In this document: positions 27,662 to 35,867 of the stretch, in pieces
Numbering within the stretch: the stretch's first letter is position 1
Layout of the letters: each line of letters opens with the position of its first letter
NCBI GenBank assembly: GCA_030041275.1
Contig: JASHOE010000095.1
Location: 1-64,000, forward strand
Source: Streptosporangiaceae bacterium
Lineage (GTDB): Bacteria; Actinomycetota; Actinomycetes; Streptosporangiales; Streptosporangiaceae
Length of the DNA stretch: 64,000 nucleotides
Direction of reading: 5' to 3'
Position numbers and translations under genes: made by a program
Notes under the pieces: model-generated
Database searches by the model: none
Seen by the model: the letters and a program-made list of their open reading frames with translations, nothing else
Told to the model about the DNA's origin: nothing

Positions 27662-27814
27662 CCGGCAAGAGTCCAGACGGTGCCGATCCGCGGGCGATCA
27701 TCATCGGCGCAGGCACCTCACGCTCGCCGTCGAGTAGCCGGCGGTCTCGATGAGGCGCCCGCAGCTCAAGACCTGGCAGCGGGCGGGCCGCCAGCGGGCG
27801 CGCGGCAGCCGGTG

Positions 27815-29446
27815 CTACTCGTTGGAGATGGTGATCTCCTTGTCGGTCAGGAACTCAAGCAAAGCTGGACGGCCCTCTTCCGTGGCGGCAATCCCGCGCT
27901 TGAGCGCGGCAACGATCTCTTTCGGATCAGCGATCCGTTCGCCGTAGCAGCCGAGTGACGTCGCCATGTCGGCGTAGTTTCCGGTGATGTCTGTGGCGCC
28001 GAACTTGGCCTGCGAGATCGGCATGATGGGGATCTCGATGGCCATCGACGAGTTGTTGAACAGGATCGACAAGATCGCGATCCGCTCCCGCGCCGCCGTT
28101 TCCAGGTCCATCCCGGTGAACCCGATGGCCGCGTCTCCCCACACGTTGATGCACAGGTGGTCGGGCCTGGCCAGCTTGGCTCCCATCGCCAGACCCAGCC
28201 CGTAGCCCAGCTGGGTCGTCTTCCCCCAGCCGAGGTAGCTGAGGGGTGCGGTCGCCTCCCAGAACGGCGTCATCTGATCCCGCGGACTCCCCGCGTCGTG
28301 CGTGATGATGGTTCGGTCCTTATCCACCATGCGGTTCAGCTCAGCGATCACCCGGTACGGATTGATCGGCGCAGTATCCCTGGTCAGCCGCGGCGCCCAC
28401 TCCGCGAGCCAGGCGTCGCGCAGCTCAGCAATCCGAGCCGGGACCTGCTGGCGGGCCGCCGCGGTCGAGGCGTCCAGCCCAGTCATCGCCTCGGTCAGCG
28501 CGGCCAGGGTCAGCTTCGCATCACCGACGAGCGCGTGCCGCACTGCGACGTCTTTGTTGACATCCTTCGGGTCGAGCGTGGCGTGGATGATGGTCTTGCC
28601 GGCCGGCATGGCCACGCCAAATCCGGTCAGGGCAAAGCTGCAGCCCACGCCCAGGATCACGTCGGCTTCTGCCAGGAAGCGCCTGACCGGACGCGGATTG
28701 GCTCGCCCGCCGCTGCCGAGTGAGAGCGGATGGTTCTCCGGGAACGCGCTCTTGCCCTCGATGGACGTGGTGACGGGGATGTTCCAGGTCTCTGCCAGCG
28801 CTCGCAGCTCCGGCCAGGCCTTGGCCCAGTGCACACCCTGGCCGGCATAAATGACGGGGTGCTCGGCGCGAGCCAGCACCTGCGCGGCCGTCGCGACGTC
28901 TTCCGGGTCGGGAGCGCTCTTGGCGCTGAAACTGGGCGCGTGCGACCAGCCGTCGGGCATTTCCGCGTTCCACAGGTCGGCCGGGACTTCGATGAGGACC
29001 GGGCCGGGCCGGCCGTTGCGCAGCTGGGAAAAAGCGCGCCTCAGGATGTGCGGAACAGACTCGACGGTGGTAACCCCCTCGGCCCACTTAGTGATGTTCC
29101 GCATGTTCAGCGCCGAGTTGAAGTTCGGGTAGTAGGTAGCCAGCTGCCGTGGATAGCCGCCGGGGACGACCAGTATCGGCACCGACTCGGAGAAGGCCTG
29201 GGCCACGCCGCCGAAGGCGTTCTCCGCGCCGGGGCCATGCTGCATGCAGAACACGCCGATCTTGTCGCCCGAGGTCACGCGGGAGTACGCGTCGGCCATG
29301 TGCAGGCCGGTTCGCTCCTGCCGGACGATGATCGTCCGGATGTCCTCAGCGGCGGCTGCCTCGATCAGCGGATTCACCGGGTAGGCGAACAGGATGTCGA
29401 TCCCTTCGGCCTTCAATGCCCTGGCAATGGCGCCGGCGACGTTCAT
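27815..29446 (-). CDS. Thiamine-diphosphate-dependent enzyme (acetolactate synthase/decarboxylase family), second paralogue
   Basis: The 543-residue product has the POX/ALS fold: activating glutamate in IIVRQERTG of the PYR domain, a central domain with YAGQGVHWAKA, and a PP domain in which the usual GDG is replaced by NVWGDAAIGF and followed by FNNSSM. The start is the ATG that overlaps the preceding dehydrogenase stop as ATGA, so translation is coupled. A 2-keto acid made by the neighbouring 2-hydroxyacid dehydrogenase would be a logical substrate for decarboxylation or ligation. The family is certain and the reaction is inferred. It is distinct in sequence from the TPP genes at 2.5 and 35.9 kb. 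Confidence 0.87.
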   Translation of the reverse strand: MNVAGAIARALKAEGIDILFAYPVNPLIEAAAAEDIRTIIVRQERTGLHMADAYSRVTSGDKIGVFCMQHGPGAENAFGGVAQAFSESVPILVVPGGYPRQLATYYPNFNSALNMRNITKWAEGVTTVESVPHILRRAFSQLRNGRPGPVLIEVPADLWNAEMPDGWSHAPSFSAKSAPDPEDVATAAQVLARAEHPVIYAGQGVHWAKAWPELRALAETWNIPVTTSIEGKSAFPENHPLSLGSGGRANPRPVRRFLAEADVILGVGCSFALTGFGVAMPAGKTIIHATLDPKDVNKDVAVRHALVGDAKLTLAALTEAMTGLDASTAAARQQVPARIAELRDAWLAEWAPRLTRDTAPINPYRVIAELNRMVDKDRTIITHDAGSPRDQMTPFWEATAPLSYLGWGKTTQLGYGLGLAMGAKLARPDHLCINVWGDAAIGFTGMDLETAARERIAILSILFNNSSMAIEIPIMPISQAKFGATDITGNYADMATSLGCYGERIADPKEIVAALKRGIAATEEGRPALLEFLTDKEITISNE

Positions 29447-30495
29447 CGGTTGGGCCCCCTGCTGGTTGGGTAGGGCTGCCACCGCTCGAGATTGGCGCGC
29501 GGCAGAACGGACGGGTTGACACAACTGAGCGGCCAGCGGCCGCGCAGCACCAGTGCTACCTCGCGGCCGACTCGACGTCTGGTCTCCGGCCGCATCCGGG
29601 TGGTGGCCGAGGCGACATGCGGAGTCACCAGCACGTTCGGCATCGTGAGCAGCGGATTGTCGGGCTCCGGCGGCTCCTGCTCGAGCACGTCAAGGCCAGC
29701 CCCGGCGATGGTCCCCTCGTGCAGCGCCTTGATGAGGGCCTGCTCATCGATGATGGATCCGCGTGCAGAGTTGATCAGGATGGCGCTCGGCTTCATCCGG
29801 CCGAGGACGCCTGCGTCGAAGGCGTGCTCGGTTTCTGCATTATGCGGCGTGTGGATCGAGATGAAGTCGCTGCGCTCCAGCAACTCGCCGAAGCCGACCG
29901 GCTCGACTCCCGCCCCAGTGATCTCCAGCTCGCTGACGTACGGATCGTGGGCTATCAAGCGCAGGCCGAAGGCCTTGGCCCGACGCGCAGTGCACCGGGC
30001 CACGTGCCCGAACCCGTACAGCCCGAGGGTCTGGCCCAGCAGCCGGGGCCGGCCGGAGAGCAGCTGCCTGCCGTCCCACCACCGGCCTTCAGCAGCGATG
30101 CGGGCCATGGCCGAGGTCATCCGCGCCGTGTCGAGCAGCAGCATCATGACGTGATCGGCAACTTCCTCGATGAACACATCAGGGACGTTGGTCACCACGA
30201 TGCCGGCCGCCGTGGCGGCCTCGACGTCCACCATGTCGACGCCAACGCTGCCGACACCGATCACCACGCACCTTTGCAGCGCGCGAATGATCTCCGCGTC
30301 GATCCGCATGCCCCACGAGGTCATGAGGGCGTCCGCGTCCCGGACACCCTCGATGAACTCGCTGCGGGTGTTGGCCTCGACCTCAACGATGTCAGCGATC
30401 GGCCGCAGCGCCTCCAGCTCATAGGACCAGTCGTGTTCAGCGGTCCGGTCCCGGGCTTGCTTCGGAACCCGGACGGCGACCTTGCTCTTCGCCAT
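29443..30495 (-). CDS. D-isomer-specific 2-hydroxyacid dehydrogenase
   Basis: The 350-residue NAD-dependent dehydrogenase has the Rossmann motif GFGHVA followed by HDPY, and the catalytic arginine, glutamate and histidine in NSARGSIID, LDVLEQEP and TPHVASAT. It resembles the phosphoglycerate dehydrogenase/C-terminal-binding-protein branch without an ACT domain. It interconverts a 2-hydroxy acid and its 2-keto acid. The ATG has GGAGG about seven bases upstream; 24 in-frame codons precede it. It overlaps the TPP gene by four bases (ATGA). The 322-base gap to the divergent amidohydrolase holds its promoter and the 15-bp repeat array; I see no gene there. Confidence 0.9.
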   Translation of the reverse strand: MAKSKVAVRVPKQARDRTAEHDWSYELEALRPIADIVEVEANTRSEFIEGVRDADALMTSWGMRIDAEIIRALQRCVVIGVGSVGVDMVDVEAATAAGIVVTNVPDVFIEEVADHVMMLLLDTARMTSAMARIAAEGRWWDGRQLLSGRPRLLGQTLGLYGFGHVARCTARRAKAFGLRLIAHDPYVSELEITGAGVEPVGFGELLERSDFISIHTPHNAETEHAFDAGVLGRMKPSAILINSARGSIIDEQALIKALHEGTIAGAGLDVLEQEPPEPDNPLLTMPNVLVTPHVASATTRMRPETRRRVGREVALVLRGRWPLSCVNPSVLPRANLERWQPYPTSRGPNR

Positions 30496-30729
30496 GTCCT
30501 GCCCTCCACTCGGCACGGCTTCGATCGCGTGGTCGGCCTCGCGGAAGCCGGCGACAGACGCCGGCAACCGGTCACCCGACTAAAAACCCTTCCAAGAGCA
30601 GTCACACCATGTCAATCGTCAGAAGTACGAAGCCACCTGCGCGAGGCTGCTCACGAGTGTCCGCGCGGACGAGGACTCGTCTACGGCGGCTCTGCGTACC
30701 AGACTTCGTCCTGACGGGAAGGTAGCTAC

Positions 30730-30817
30730 GGAGACGGCAGCCATGGAGACGGCAGCCACGGATACCGCAGCCACCGAGACGGCAGCCACGGACACCGCAG
30801 CCACGGAGAGGAGCCAC
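30730..30817 (+). repeat. 15-bp tandem repeat, five and a half copies, abutting an amidohydrolase start
   Basis: Consecutive 15-base units with consensus GGAGACGGCAGCCAC occupy 30730-30744, 30745-30759, 30760-30774, 30775-30789 and 30790-30804, with zero to three differences each. A shortened 13-base unit at 30805-30817 holds GGAGAGGAG and serves as the ribosome site of the gene that starts at 30818. The array is open in one frame from an ATG at 30743, where it would encode repeated ETAAT/DTAAT. It may be a leader or an N-terminal extension. Confidence 0.85.
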
Positions 30818-31897
30818 GTGAGCGCGATCGAGTCCGGCACCATCGACTGCGATGTCCACGTCGAGCCAGCCTCGATGGACGCGCTGCTCTGCTACATCCC
30901 GCCCTACTGGCACGAGTTCATCCACGGCGCCCGCCTCGGCGTCGGCCACCGGCTCTATCCGGAAAGCGAGCCGATGTCGGCACGACCCGAAGCGCGTGCG
31001 ACAGGCAGCTTCCCGCCGCACAGCTACGAGGAACTGCGTGCTCAGGTCCTGGATCCGTACCGGCCGATCGCCGCGATCCTCACCTGCGTCGCTACCTTCC
31101 GGGGCAGCCGGAACCCGTACTTCGAGGCCGCCATGGCCACGGCCGTCAACAACTGGATGCGGGCCGAGTTTCTCGACCGCGACGAGCGGCTGCGCGGCAG
31201 CATCGTCGTACCGAGTTTCCACCCGGAGGCGGCCGCCGACGAGATCGACCGCCTGGGTAGCGACCGTCGCTTCGTGCAGGTGCTGTTGCCGGTCCGCAGC
31301 GAATCGCCCTGGGGCAATGTCCGATACCGCGCGATCCACGACGCGGCCAGCCGCAACCGGCTGCCGCTCACTCTGCACGCGTGGGGCGGCTGGGGCATGG
31401 CACCGACCGCGACCGGGACGGCGTCGACTTACTACGAGGATTACCTCTACAACTCGCAGATCGTCGCGCCGAATCAGGTGCTCAGCCTCGTCGCCGAGGG
31501 TGTGTTCGACCGGCACCCCAACCTGCGCGTGTGTCTCGCCGAGCTCGGTTTCGCCTGGCTCCCGTCGCTGCTGTGGCGGTTCGACAAGGACTGGAAGGCA
31601 CTGTGGCGCGAGACGCCCTGGGTGCGCGACAAGCCATCGGTGTATGTGCGCAGGCACTTCCGGGCGACGACGAGCCCCACCCTCATCCCCGGCCGGACGC
31701 CCACGATCCAGATCGCCCAGCTGGCCGAGATGCTGGACGCCCAGCACCTGCTGGTCTACTCGAGCGACTACCCGCATGATCACGGCAACGACGCACTCGG
31801 CACCCTCCTCGCTGTGCTCGGGGAGGAACGCCGGGAAGCGGTCCTGCGGACGAACGCGGCTGCGTTCTTCGAGATAGCAGTCCCGGCGGCATCCTGA
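30818..31897 (+). CDS. Amidohydrolase_2-family metal-dependent hydrolase or decarboxylase, first copy
   Basis: The product is about 359 residues of the TIM-barrel amidohydrolase superfamily (the family of ACMSD, gamma-resorcylate decarboxylase and 4-oxalomesaconate hydratase). Metal and catalytic positions include DCDVHVEP near the start, LTLHAWGG, the helix DRHPNLRVCLAELGFAWLPSLLWR and the YSSDYPHDHG block near the C-terminus. I prefer the GTG start right behind the AGGAG that ends the repeat array; an ATG at 30743 would add a repeat-encoded 25-residue tail. It is divergent from the dehydrogenase/TPP pair and convergent with a second, related amidohydrolase. Substrate unknown, probably an aromatic or unsaturated carboxylic acid. 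Confidence 0.88.
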   Translation: MSAIESGTIDCDVHVEPASMDALLCYIPPYWHEFIHGARLGVGHRLYPESEPMSARPEARATGSFPPHSYEELRAQVLDPYRPIAAILTCVATFRGSRNPYFEAAMATAVNNWMRAEFLDRDERLRGSIVVPSFHPEAAADEIDRLGSDRRFVQVLLPVRSESPWGNVRYRAIHDAASRNRLPLTLHAWGGWGMAPTATGTASTYYEDYLYNSQIVAPNQVLSLVAEGVFDRHPNLRVCLAELGFAWLPSLLWRFDKDWKALWRETPWVRDKPSVYVRRHFRATTSPTLIPGRTPTIQIAQLAEMLDAQHLLVYSSDYPHDHGNDALGTLLAVLGEERREAVLRTNAAAFFEIAVPAAS

Positions 31898-31920
31898 CCC
31901 AACCCGACGCCCGGCCGTCC

Positions 31921-33039
31921 TCAGCCGCGGGCGAGGCGCCTGCTGTACAGGCGGGCGGCGTTCTCCCCCATGATCTTCTCGCGCATCCGCCTGGGCATCG
32001 CGGCCGGCAGCGCTTTCACCGGCGAGTCGAAGTCCCAATGCGGATAGTCAGAAGAGAACATCACCCGGTTGGTCATCCGACCGAACTCGATCGCCTGGAC
32101 GAGGTGCTTCGGGTTGTCGGGCTCCTCGATCGGCTGCGTGCTCAGCCAGAAGTGCTCCCTGAAGTACGCCGACGGCAGCTTCGCCAGCCGCGGCGCGTCG
32201 TTGCCGGCAACCTCGTAGGCGGCGTCCATCGCCCACTGCAGCGGCCCGGACCAGGATAGGCATGCCTCGACCAGCGCGACCTGCAAGCGCGGGTACGCAT
32301 CGAAGACTCCCTCGCAGATCATGCTCATGGCGAGCCGCTCCACCGGCATGTGCAGCCAGACGTGCTGCTCCAGGTAGTACGACGGTGCTCCGCTGCCCCG
32401 GTAGCCGTTGCCAGGGTCACCGCCGACGTGACACATCGCGACGAAGTCGGCTGCCTCGCACGCCTGGTAGATCGGCCAGTACTTGTGGTCCCCCCACTCG
32501 CTCTGGTTGTCACCGCGCACCATCACCTGGACGAAACGAGGGTCACCGGCGAAGCGCTCGATTTCCGCGACGGCGAGCTGCGGCGAATCGAAGGGGACAT
32601 TGAGGCTCGCCCGCAGCCGCGGGTCGCGATCGAGCCACTCCTCGGCGACCCAGTCATTGATCGCGCGGCACAGCGCCGCCTTGTATTCGCTGGGGCCGTC
32701 GAGCACGAACGTGAGCGGGATGAGAACGGCAACGTCGGTCCCGTACTCGTCGAGCAACTGAGCACGCATCACGTCAATGTCGCTGCCCGGCGCGCCGCCA
32801 GGCACGGCAGCGTCAAGCCGGAAGCCGCCATTGCGCCACCGCGGGTAGTCACGCACGACGCGCGCGCCGCTGCCGGAGTGCTCGTTGGCAAACCGGGTCC
32901 GCCACGGCTCGGGCAGGCGCGGCAGGATGTCGCGTGGCAGGAACAGCGGATGCACGTCGACGTCGACCAGCAGTGCCGTTGCCCGAGGCAGACTCGCGTC
33001 GTCGCGCAGGGAACTCTCAGGCGCAGCAGTGGCCGTCAC
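31921..33039 (-). CDS. Amidohydrolase_2-family metal-dependent hydrolase or decarboxylase, second copy
   Basis: The 372-residue product shares its plan with the gene at 30818: VDVDVHPLF at the N-terminal metal site, DRDPRLRASLNVPF, AMCHVGGDP, DAYPRLQVALVEACLSWSGPLQWAMD and FSSDYPHWDFDSP. The two are clearly paralogues in tail-to-tail orientation, so duplication with inversion, or two steps of one pathway, is possible. The start is uncertain: I use the GTG at 33039 behind a weak GAGG, and the frame is open for 31 more codons upstream. The gap to the Rieske gene (33040-33263) holds a nested hairpin. Confidence 0.85.
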   Translation of the reverse strand: MTATAAPESSLRDDASLPRATALLVDVDVHPLFLPRDILPRLPEPWRTRFANEHSGSGARVVRDYPRWRNGGFRLDAAVPGGAPGSDIDVMRAQLLDEYGTDVAVLIPLTFVLDGPSEYKAALCRAINDWVAEEWLDRDPRLRASLNVPFDSPQLAVAEIERFAGDPRFVQVMVRGDNQSEWGDHKYWPIYQACEAADFVAMCHVGGDPGNGYRGSGAPSYYLEQHVWLHMPVERLAMSMICEGVFDAYPRLQVALVEACLSWSGPLQWAMDAAYEVAGNDAPRLAKLPSAYFREHFWLSTQPIEEPDNPKHLVQAIEFGRMTNRVMFSSDYPHWDFDSPVKALPAAMPRRMREKIMGENAARLYSRRLARG

Positions 33040-33192
33040 AAGCGCGCCTCGCTTCTCACTCCGCCTCGCCAGCCTTTCGACCCGACGCTCAACCGGATTA
33101 TACGAACGCTCGCGTTGCCGACCCCAGAGCAAAATCGGACGATCGATCCCAAGTTGGACGACAGCTGGCTCAGCGCCCGCTCAGCCGCCCCG

Positions 33193-33240
33193 ATGGATGT
33201 GCGTTTAGTGTCGCTCCGGCGACACCCAACGTCCATCCAT
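33193..33240 (-). terminator. Nested hairpin downstream of the Rieske gene, possible terminator
   Basis: An inner perfect stem GTGTCGC (33208-33214) / GCGACAC (33219-33225) with loop TCCG sits inside an outer imperfect stem, 33193-33205 with 33228-33240 (ATGGATG and CGTT paired, two mismatches). It starts 24 bases past the Rieske stop on the minus strand. There is no U-tract, which is common for actinomycete terminators. It could also act on the amidohydrolase leader. Confidence 0.5.
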
Positions 33241-33263
33241 GAACCGAGCGGTGACGGTTAGCC

Positions 33264-33719
33264 CTAGGCATCGACTACGACGTAGTCGTCCTCGACCGAG
33301 ACGGGGACGGTCTCTGCGACATATGGTCCGGGAACGCGGCGATCGGACCGCACCTCGCCCTCCGCAGTCGGGACTAGCTCGCTGCCCGGCAGGACGGTGA
33401 CGTCGTACTTGCGGGCCGCGCGGTTGCCGCGCCCTGGCCCCATGAATGACTGCCCGGTGGCGATGTCGTACTCCCAGCCGTGCCATGGGCACGCGAGCAG
33501 CGGCGCGCCGGTATCCATCGCCACGTTCCCTGGCACGTCGGAAACCGCCCGCGCAGCGAGGGTCCCGAGGCACAGCGGGCCGAACTGGTGCGGGCAGCGG
33601 TTGCGAAGTGCGTAGAACTCGTCGTCGATCCGGAAGACCCCGATCGACTTGCCGTTCACATCGACGATCTTGCGGTCGCAGTTCTCGAAGTCGGAGACCT
33701 TGCCGACGACGGCCTTCAT
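33264..33719 (-). CDS. Rieske [2Fe-2S] ferredoxin-like protein
   Basis: The 151-residue protein contains a full Rieske site: CPH in NRCPHQFGPLCLG and CPWHGWEYD about 40 residues later supply two cysteines and two histidines for a 2Fe-2S cluster. There is no oxygenase catalytic domain, so it is an electron carrier or small subunit. The ATG chosen has GGGAG four to eight bases upstream. Its neighbours, two amidohydrolases, suggest the oxidative breakdown of an aromatic or heterocyclic compound, but no terminal oxygenase alpha subunit is present in the window. Its partner is therefore missing or unlinked. Confidence 0.9.
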   Translation of the reverse strand: MKAVVGKVSDFENCDRKIVDVNGKSIGVFRIDDEFYALRNRCPHQFGPLCLGTLAARAVSDVPGNVAMDTGAPLLACPWHGWEYDIATGQSFMGPGRGNRAARKYDVTVLPGSELVPTAEGEVRSDRRVPGPYVAETVPVSVEDDYVVVDA

Positions 33720-33821
33720 CGCTCTCCCAGCCACCGCGGTGAACCTCGGCACGGCGAGGTAGTTCAGCCGCAACCACCAACGGTGCCAGACACGCTACCT
33801 GGAGAGTGCGCCCTCGAGCTG

Positions 33822-33900
33822 ACTCTGCGCCCCCGACCCGACTGTGCGCCCCCGACCGCGGTCGATCCCCCTCACCCGCGGTCTATGCCCCTCGCCCGCG
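33822..33900. repeat. Four 19-20-bp tandem repeats between divergent genes
   Basis: Units at 33822-33840, 33841-33860, 33861-33880 and 33881-33900 follow the pattern RTSKRTGCCCCYSRCCCGCG with several substitutions; the last is GTCTATGCCCCTCGCCCGCG. They fill the gap between the Rieske gene (minus) and the alpha/beta hydrolase (plus) and end 36 bases before the hydrolase start. A 20-bp period keeps each copy on the same DNA face. Confidence 0.6.
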
Positions 33901-33936
33901 GCGGGGCCGCTACACCGGCCGCGAGACCATGGGTGC

Positions 33937-34782
33937 ATGGAGGTGCGCCTCAGCGACGGCCGCGTGATCGCGCTGGAAGTTGTCGGCGATCGCGCCGCGA
34001 TGCCCGTGTTGCTGTGCCATGGGCTGGCCGACTCGCGGCTGGCTGCCCACTGGTTCCGGCAGACTGCGACCGACCTTGGACTGTGCGTGATTGCCCCGGA
34101 CCGCCCCGGCACCGGCGGCTCAGACCGTCGGCGGCTGAGTCAGCTCGCCGACTGGACCGCCGAGGCCGAGCAGCTCCTGGACGCGCTCGGAGTGTCGTCG
34201 GCGGCCGTGCTTGGCGTGTCGGGCGGCGGACCGTTCGCAGCGGCCTGCGCCGCCCGGATCCCCGGTCGGGTTCGCAGCCTCATGCTCGTCGCGGCGCTTG
34301 GCCTGCCCGAGTGGCCGACCGACGGGATGGCATCAGGCGAGCGACTCTCGTTGACGCTCGCCAGGCACGCTCCCGACTTCAGCGGGTGGTCCCTCGACCG
34401 CCTGGCCGCGCTGGCCCGCCGCAGGCCGGAGCTGTTCCTTCGACTCGCTGCGACCGCGCAACCTGACGTGGACATCCGCGCCCTGCAGGAGCCTGATATG
34501 CGCGAGTCCTTTCTCAGCTGCTTCGTCGAGGCATTCCGCGCCGGCAGCTGGGGGGTCGCCCAGGACCTTCGGGTACTCACCCGGCCATGGGGATTTGACC
34601 TCGGCTCGATCACAGTGCCGACCTGGGTACGGCAGGGAGGCGCCGATACGACTGTCCCCGTCCACCACGCGCGCCGCTACGCCGCGGCCATACCCGGTGC
34701 GAACCTGGAGATATACCCAGGTCAGGGCCACTTCTCCGTCCTCAGCCAGCCGCAGGACGTGCTGGCCGCGTTCGTCGAATAG
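33937..34782 (+). CDS. Alpha/beta-hydrolase-fold enzyme
   Basis: The 281-residue protein has the nucleophile elbow GVSGGG (serine in GxSxG), an upstream oxyanion strand VLLCHGLADSR, an acid-strand GGADTTVPVHHA and the terminal histidine in GQGHFSVL. It is probably an esterase, lactonase or C-C hydrolase. The start is the ATG of MEVRLSDGRV; the 31 open codons before it consist of the GC-rich tandem repeat and are unlikely to be translated. It is followed after 35 bases by the SET-domain gene on the same strand. Confidence 0.88.
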   Translation: MEVRLSDGRVIALEVVGDRAAMPVLLCHGLADSRLAAHWFRQTATDLGLCVIAPDRPGTGGSDRRRLSQLADWTAEAEQLLDALGVSSAAVLGVSGGGPFAAACAARIPGRVRSLMLVAALGLPEWPTDGMASGERLSLTLARHAPDFSGWSLDRLAALARRRPELFLRLAATAQPDVDIRALQEPDMRESFLSCFVEAFRAGSWGVAQDLRVLTRPWGFDLGSITVPTWVRQGGADTTVPVHHARRYAAAIPGANLEIYPGQGHFSVLSQPQDVLAAFVE

Positions 34783-34817
34783 CCCGGAGTCGGGGCTGCC
34801 GGCGCGACTGACAGCGG

Positions 34818-35351
34818 ATGCGATACTTGGCCGTGGTCATCTCCAGCTACATCACCCCGAAGGCCCGCAAAGGCACCGCCAGCGCCATCGAGGGCCGCGG
34901 TCTGGTCGCAGTCGACGCGATCGCCGCCGGCGAGATCGTCGCGATCAAGGGCGGTCACATCCTGACGACCGCTGCCGTGCGATCGCTGCCGGAACGGCTG
35001 CAGAATTCGGAGATCCAGATCGCCGACGGCTTCCACCTCGTGGCCGTGGCGGACGGCGAGTACGAGCCGGTCATGCTGTTCCTCAACCACTCGTGCGAGC
35101 CCAACGTGGGTTTCGCCGGCAACATCGTCCTCGTCGCCATGCGCGACATCGCGGCGGACGAGGAACTCACCACTGACTACGCGCTGTTCGACGACTACGA
35201 CGGCCAGATGGAGTGTCGCTGCGGCGCGTCATCGTGCCGGGGCACGATCCACGGCCACGACTGGCAGCGCGCGGATCTGCAGCGCAAGTACGGCGGCTAT
35301 TTCTCCAGCTACCTCCTGAGCCGGATGGCCAGCACGGAGACCGCCGACTAG
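34818..35351 (+). CDS. SET-domain protein, putative protein-lysine methyltransferase
   Basis: The 177-residue product is a minimal SET domain. The pseudo-knot motif NHSCEPN is present in VMLFLNHSCEPNVG, the ELTTDYALFDDYD strand supplies the catalytic tyrosine, and CRCGASSCRGTI is a post-SET-like cysteine cluster that in eukaryotic enzymes binds zinc with the SET cysteine. The N-terminal GRGLVAVDAIAAGEIVAIKGG matches the AdoMet-binding strand. Bacterial SET proteins methylate lysines of chromatin-like or ribosomal proteins, or have unknown targets. It lies 35 bases behind the hydrolase gene. No target protein is suggested by context. Confidence 0.88.
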   Translation: MRYLAVVISSYITPKARKGTASAIEGRGLVAVDAIAAGEIVAIKGGHILTTAAVRSLPERLQNSEIQIADGFHLVAVADGEYEPVMLFLNHSCEPNVGFAGNIVLVAMRDIAADEELTTDYALFDDYDGQMECRCGASSCRGTIHGHDWQRADLQRKYGGYFSSYLLSRMASTETAD

Positions 35352-35432
35352 ATCAGCAGTGCCGGCCGACCATGGCGGGGAATCGCCCGCTAGTGTGACC
35401 GCCTGGCGTTAGGTGACGGAAACGGGGGCCAC

Positions 35433-35657
35433 ATGTCTGAGCGCGAAGATCTGCAGCGCCGCGTCAACGTCGTGCTGGAGAACCTGGCGATCGCCATGGA
35501 AGGGTGGCGGAACACCGGCCTGGACCCGAACTCGGCCCTGCGGGAGGCCAGAGAACTGCACGAGGAAGCCAGCTGGGAACAGCAGACTGACCTCGCCGAG
35601 GGCCTGGTCAGCGCCATCGACCAGGCTGAGCGGCAGATCGGGCACGGACGCTCCTAG
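35433..35657 (+). CDS. Small helical protein of unknown function
   Basis: This 74-residue, soluble, charged protein has a good start (GGGGGCC before ATG) and coding-like third-position GC. It looks all-helical: residues 5-25 and 35-68 form amphipathic helices rich in Glu, Gln and Arg. I recognise no family. It stands between the SET-domain gene and the third TPP gene, with 81 and 210 bases of spacing. Confidence 0.6.
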   Translation: MSEREDLQRRVNVVLENLAIAMEGWRNTGLDPNSALREARELHEEASWEQQTDLAEGLVSAIDQAERQIGHGRS

Positions 35658-35867
35658 CTCTCTGCACCTCCGGCCAGTCCCGCGCTCCGGCTTGACTGCG
35701 GCGCCAGCGACAAAGGCCGGGCGGCTGCGATCGGCCGGGAGCGCCTGCGAGCCCGTTCCCGCCTGACGGTTGCCTTCTGGACGGGACCCGGTGGGCCGGC
35801 GGATGCTGGCAACTGGCCTGCTGACGCCGTGCGCTCGCGCGGCCTGGCGCGATCGGAGGCTTAGCCC

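Noticed and set aside
30602..32038. 478-codon minus-strand frame through the repeat array and amidohydrolase
   Set aside because: It lies antisense to a family-recognised gene, with repetitive translation (AAVSV) derived only from the 15-bp array.
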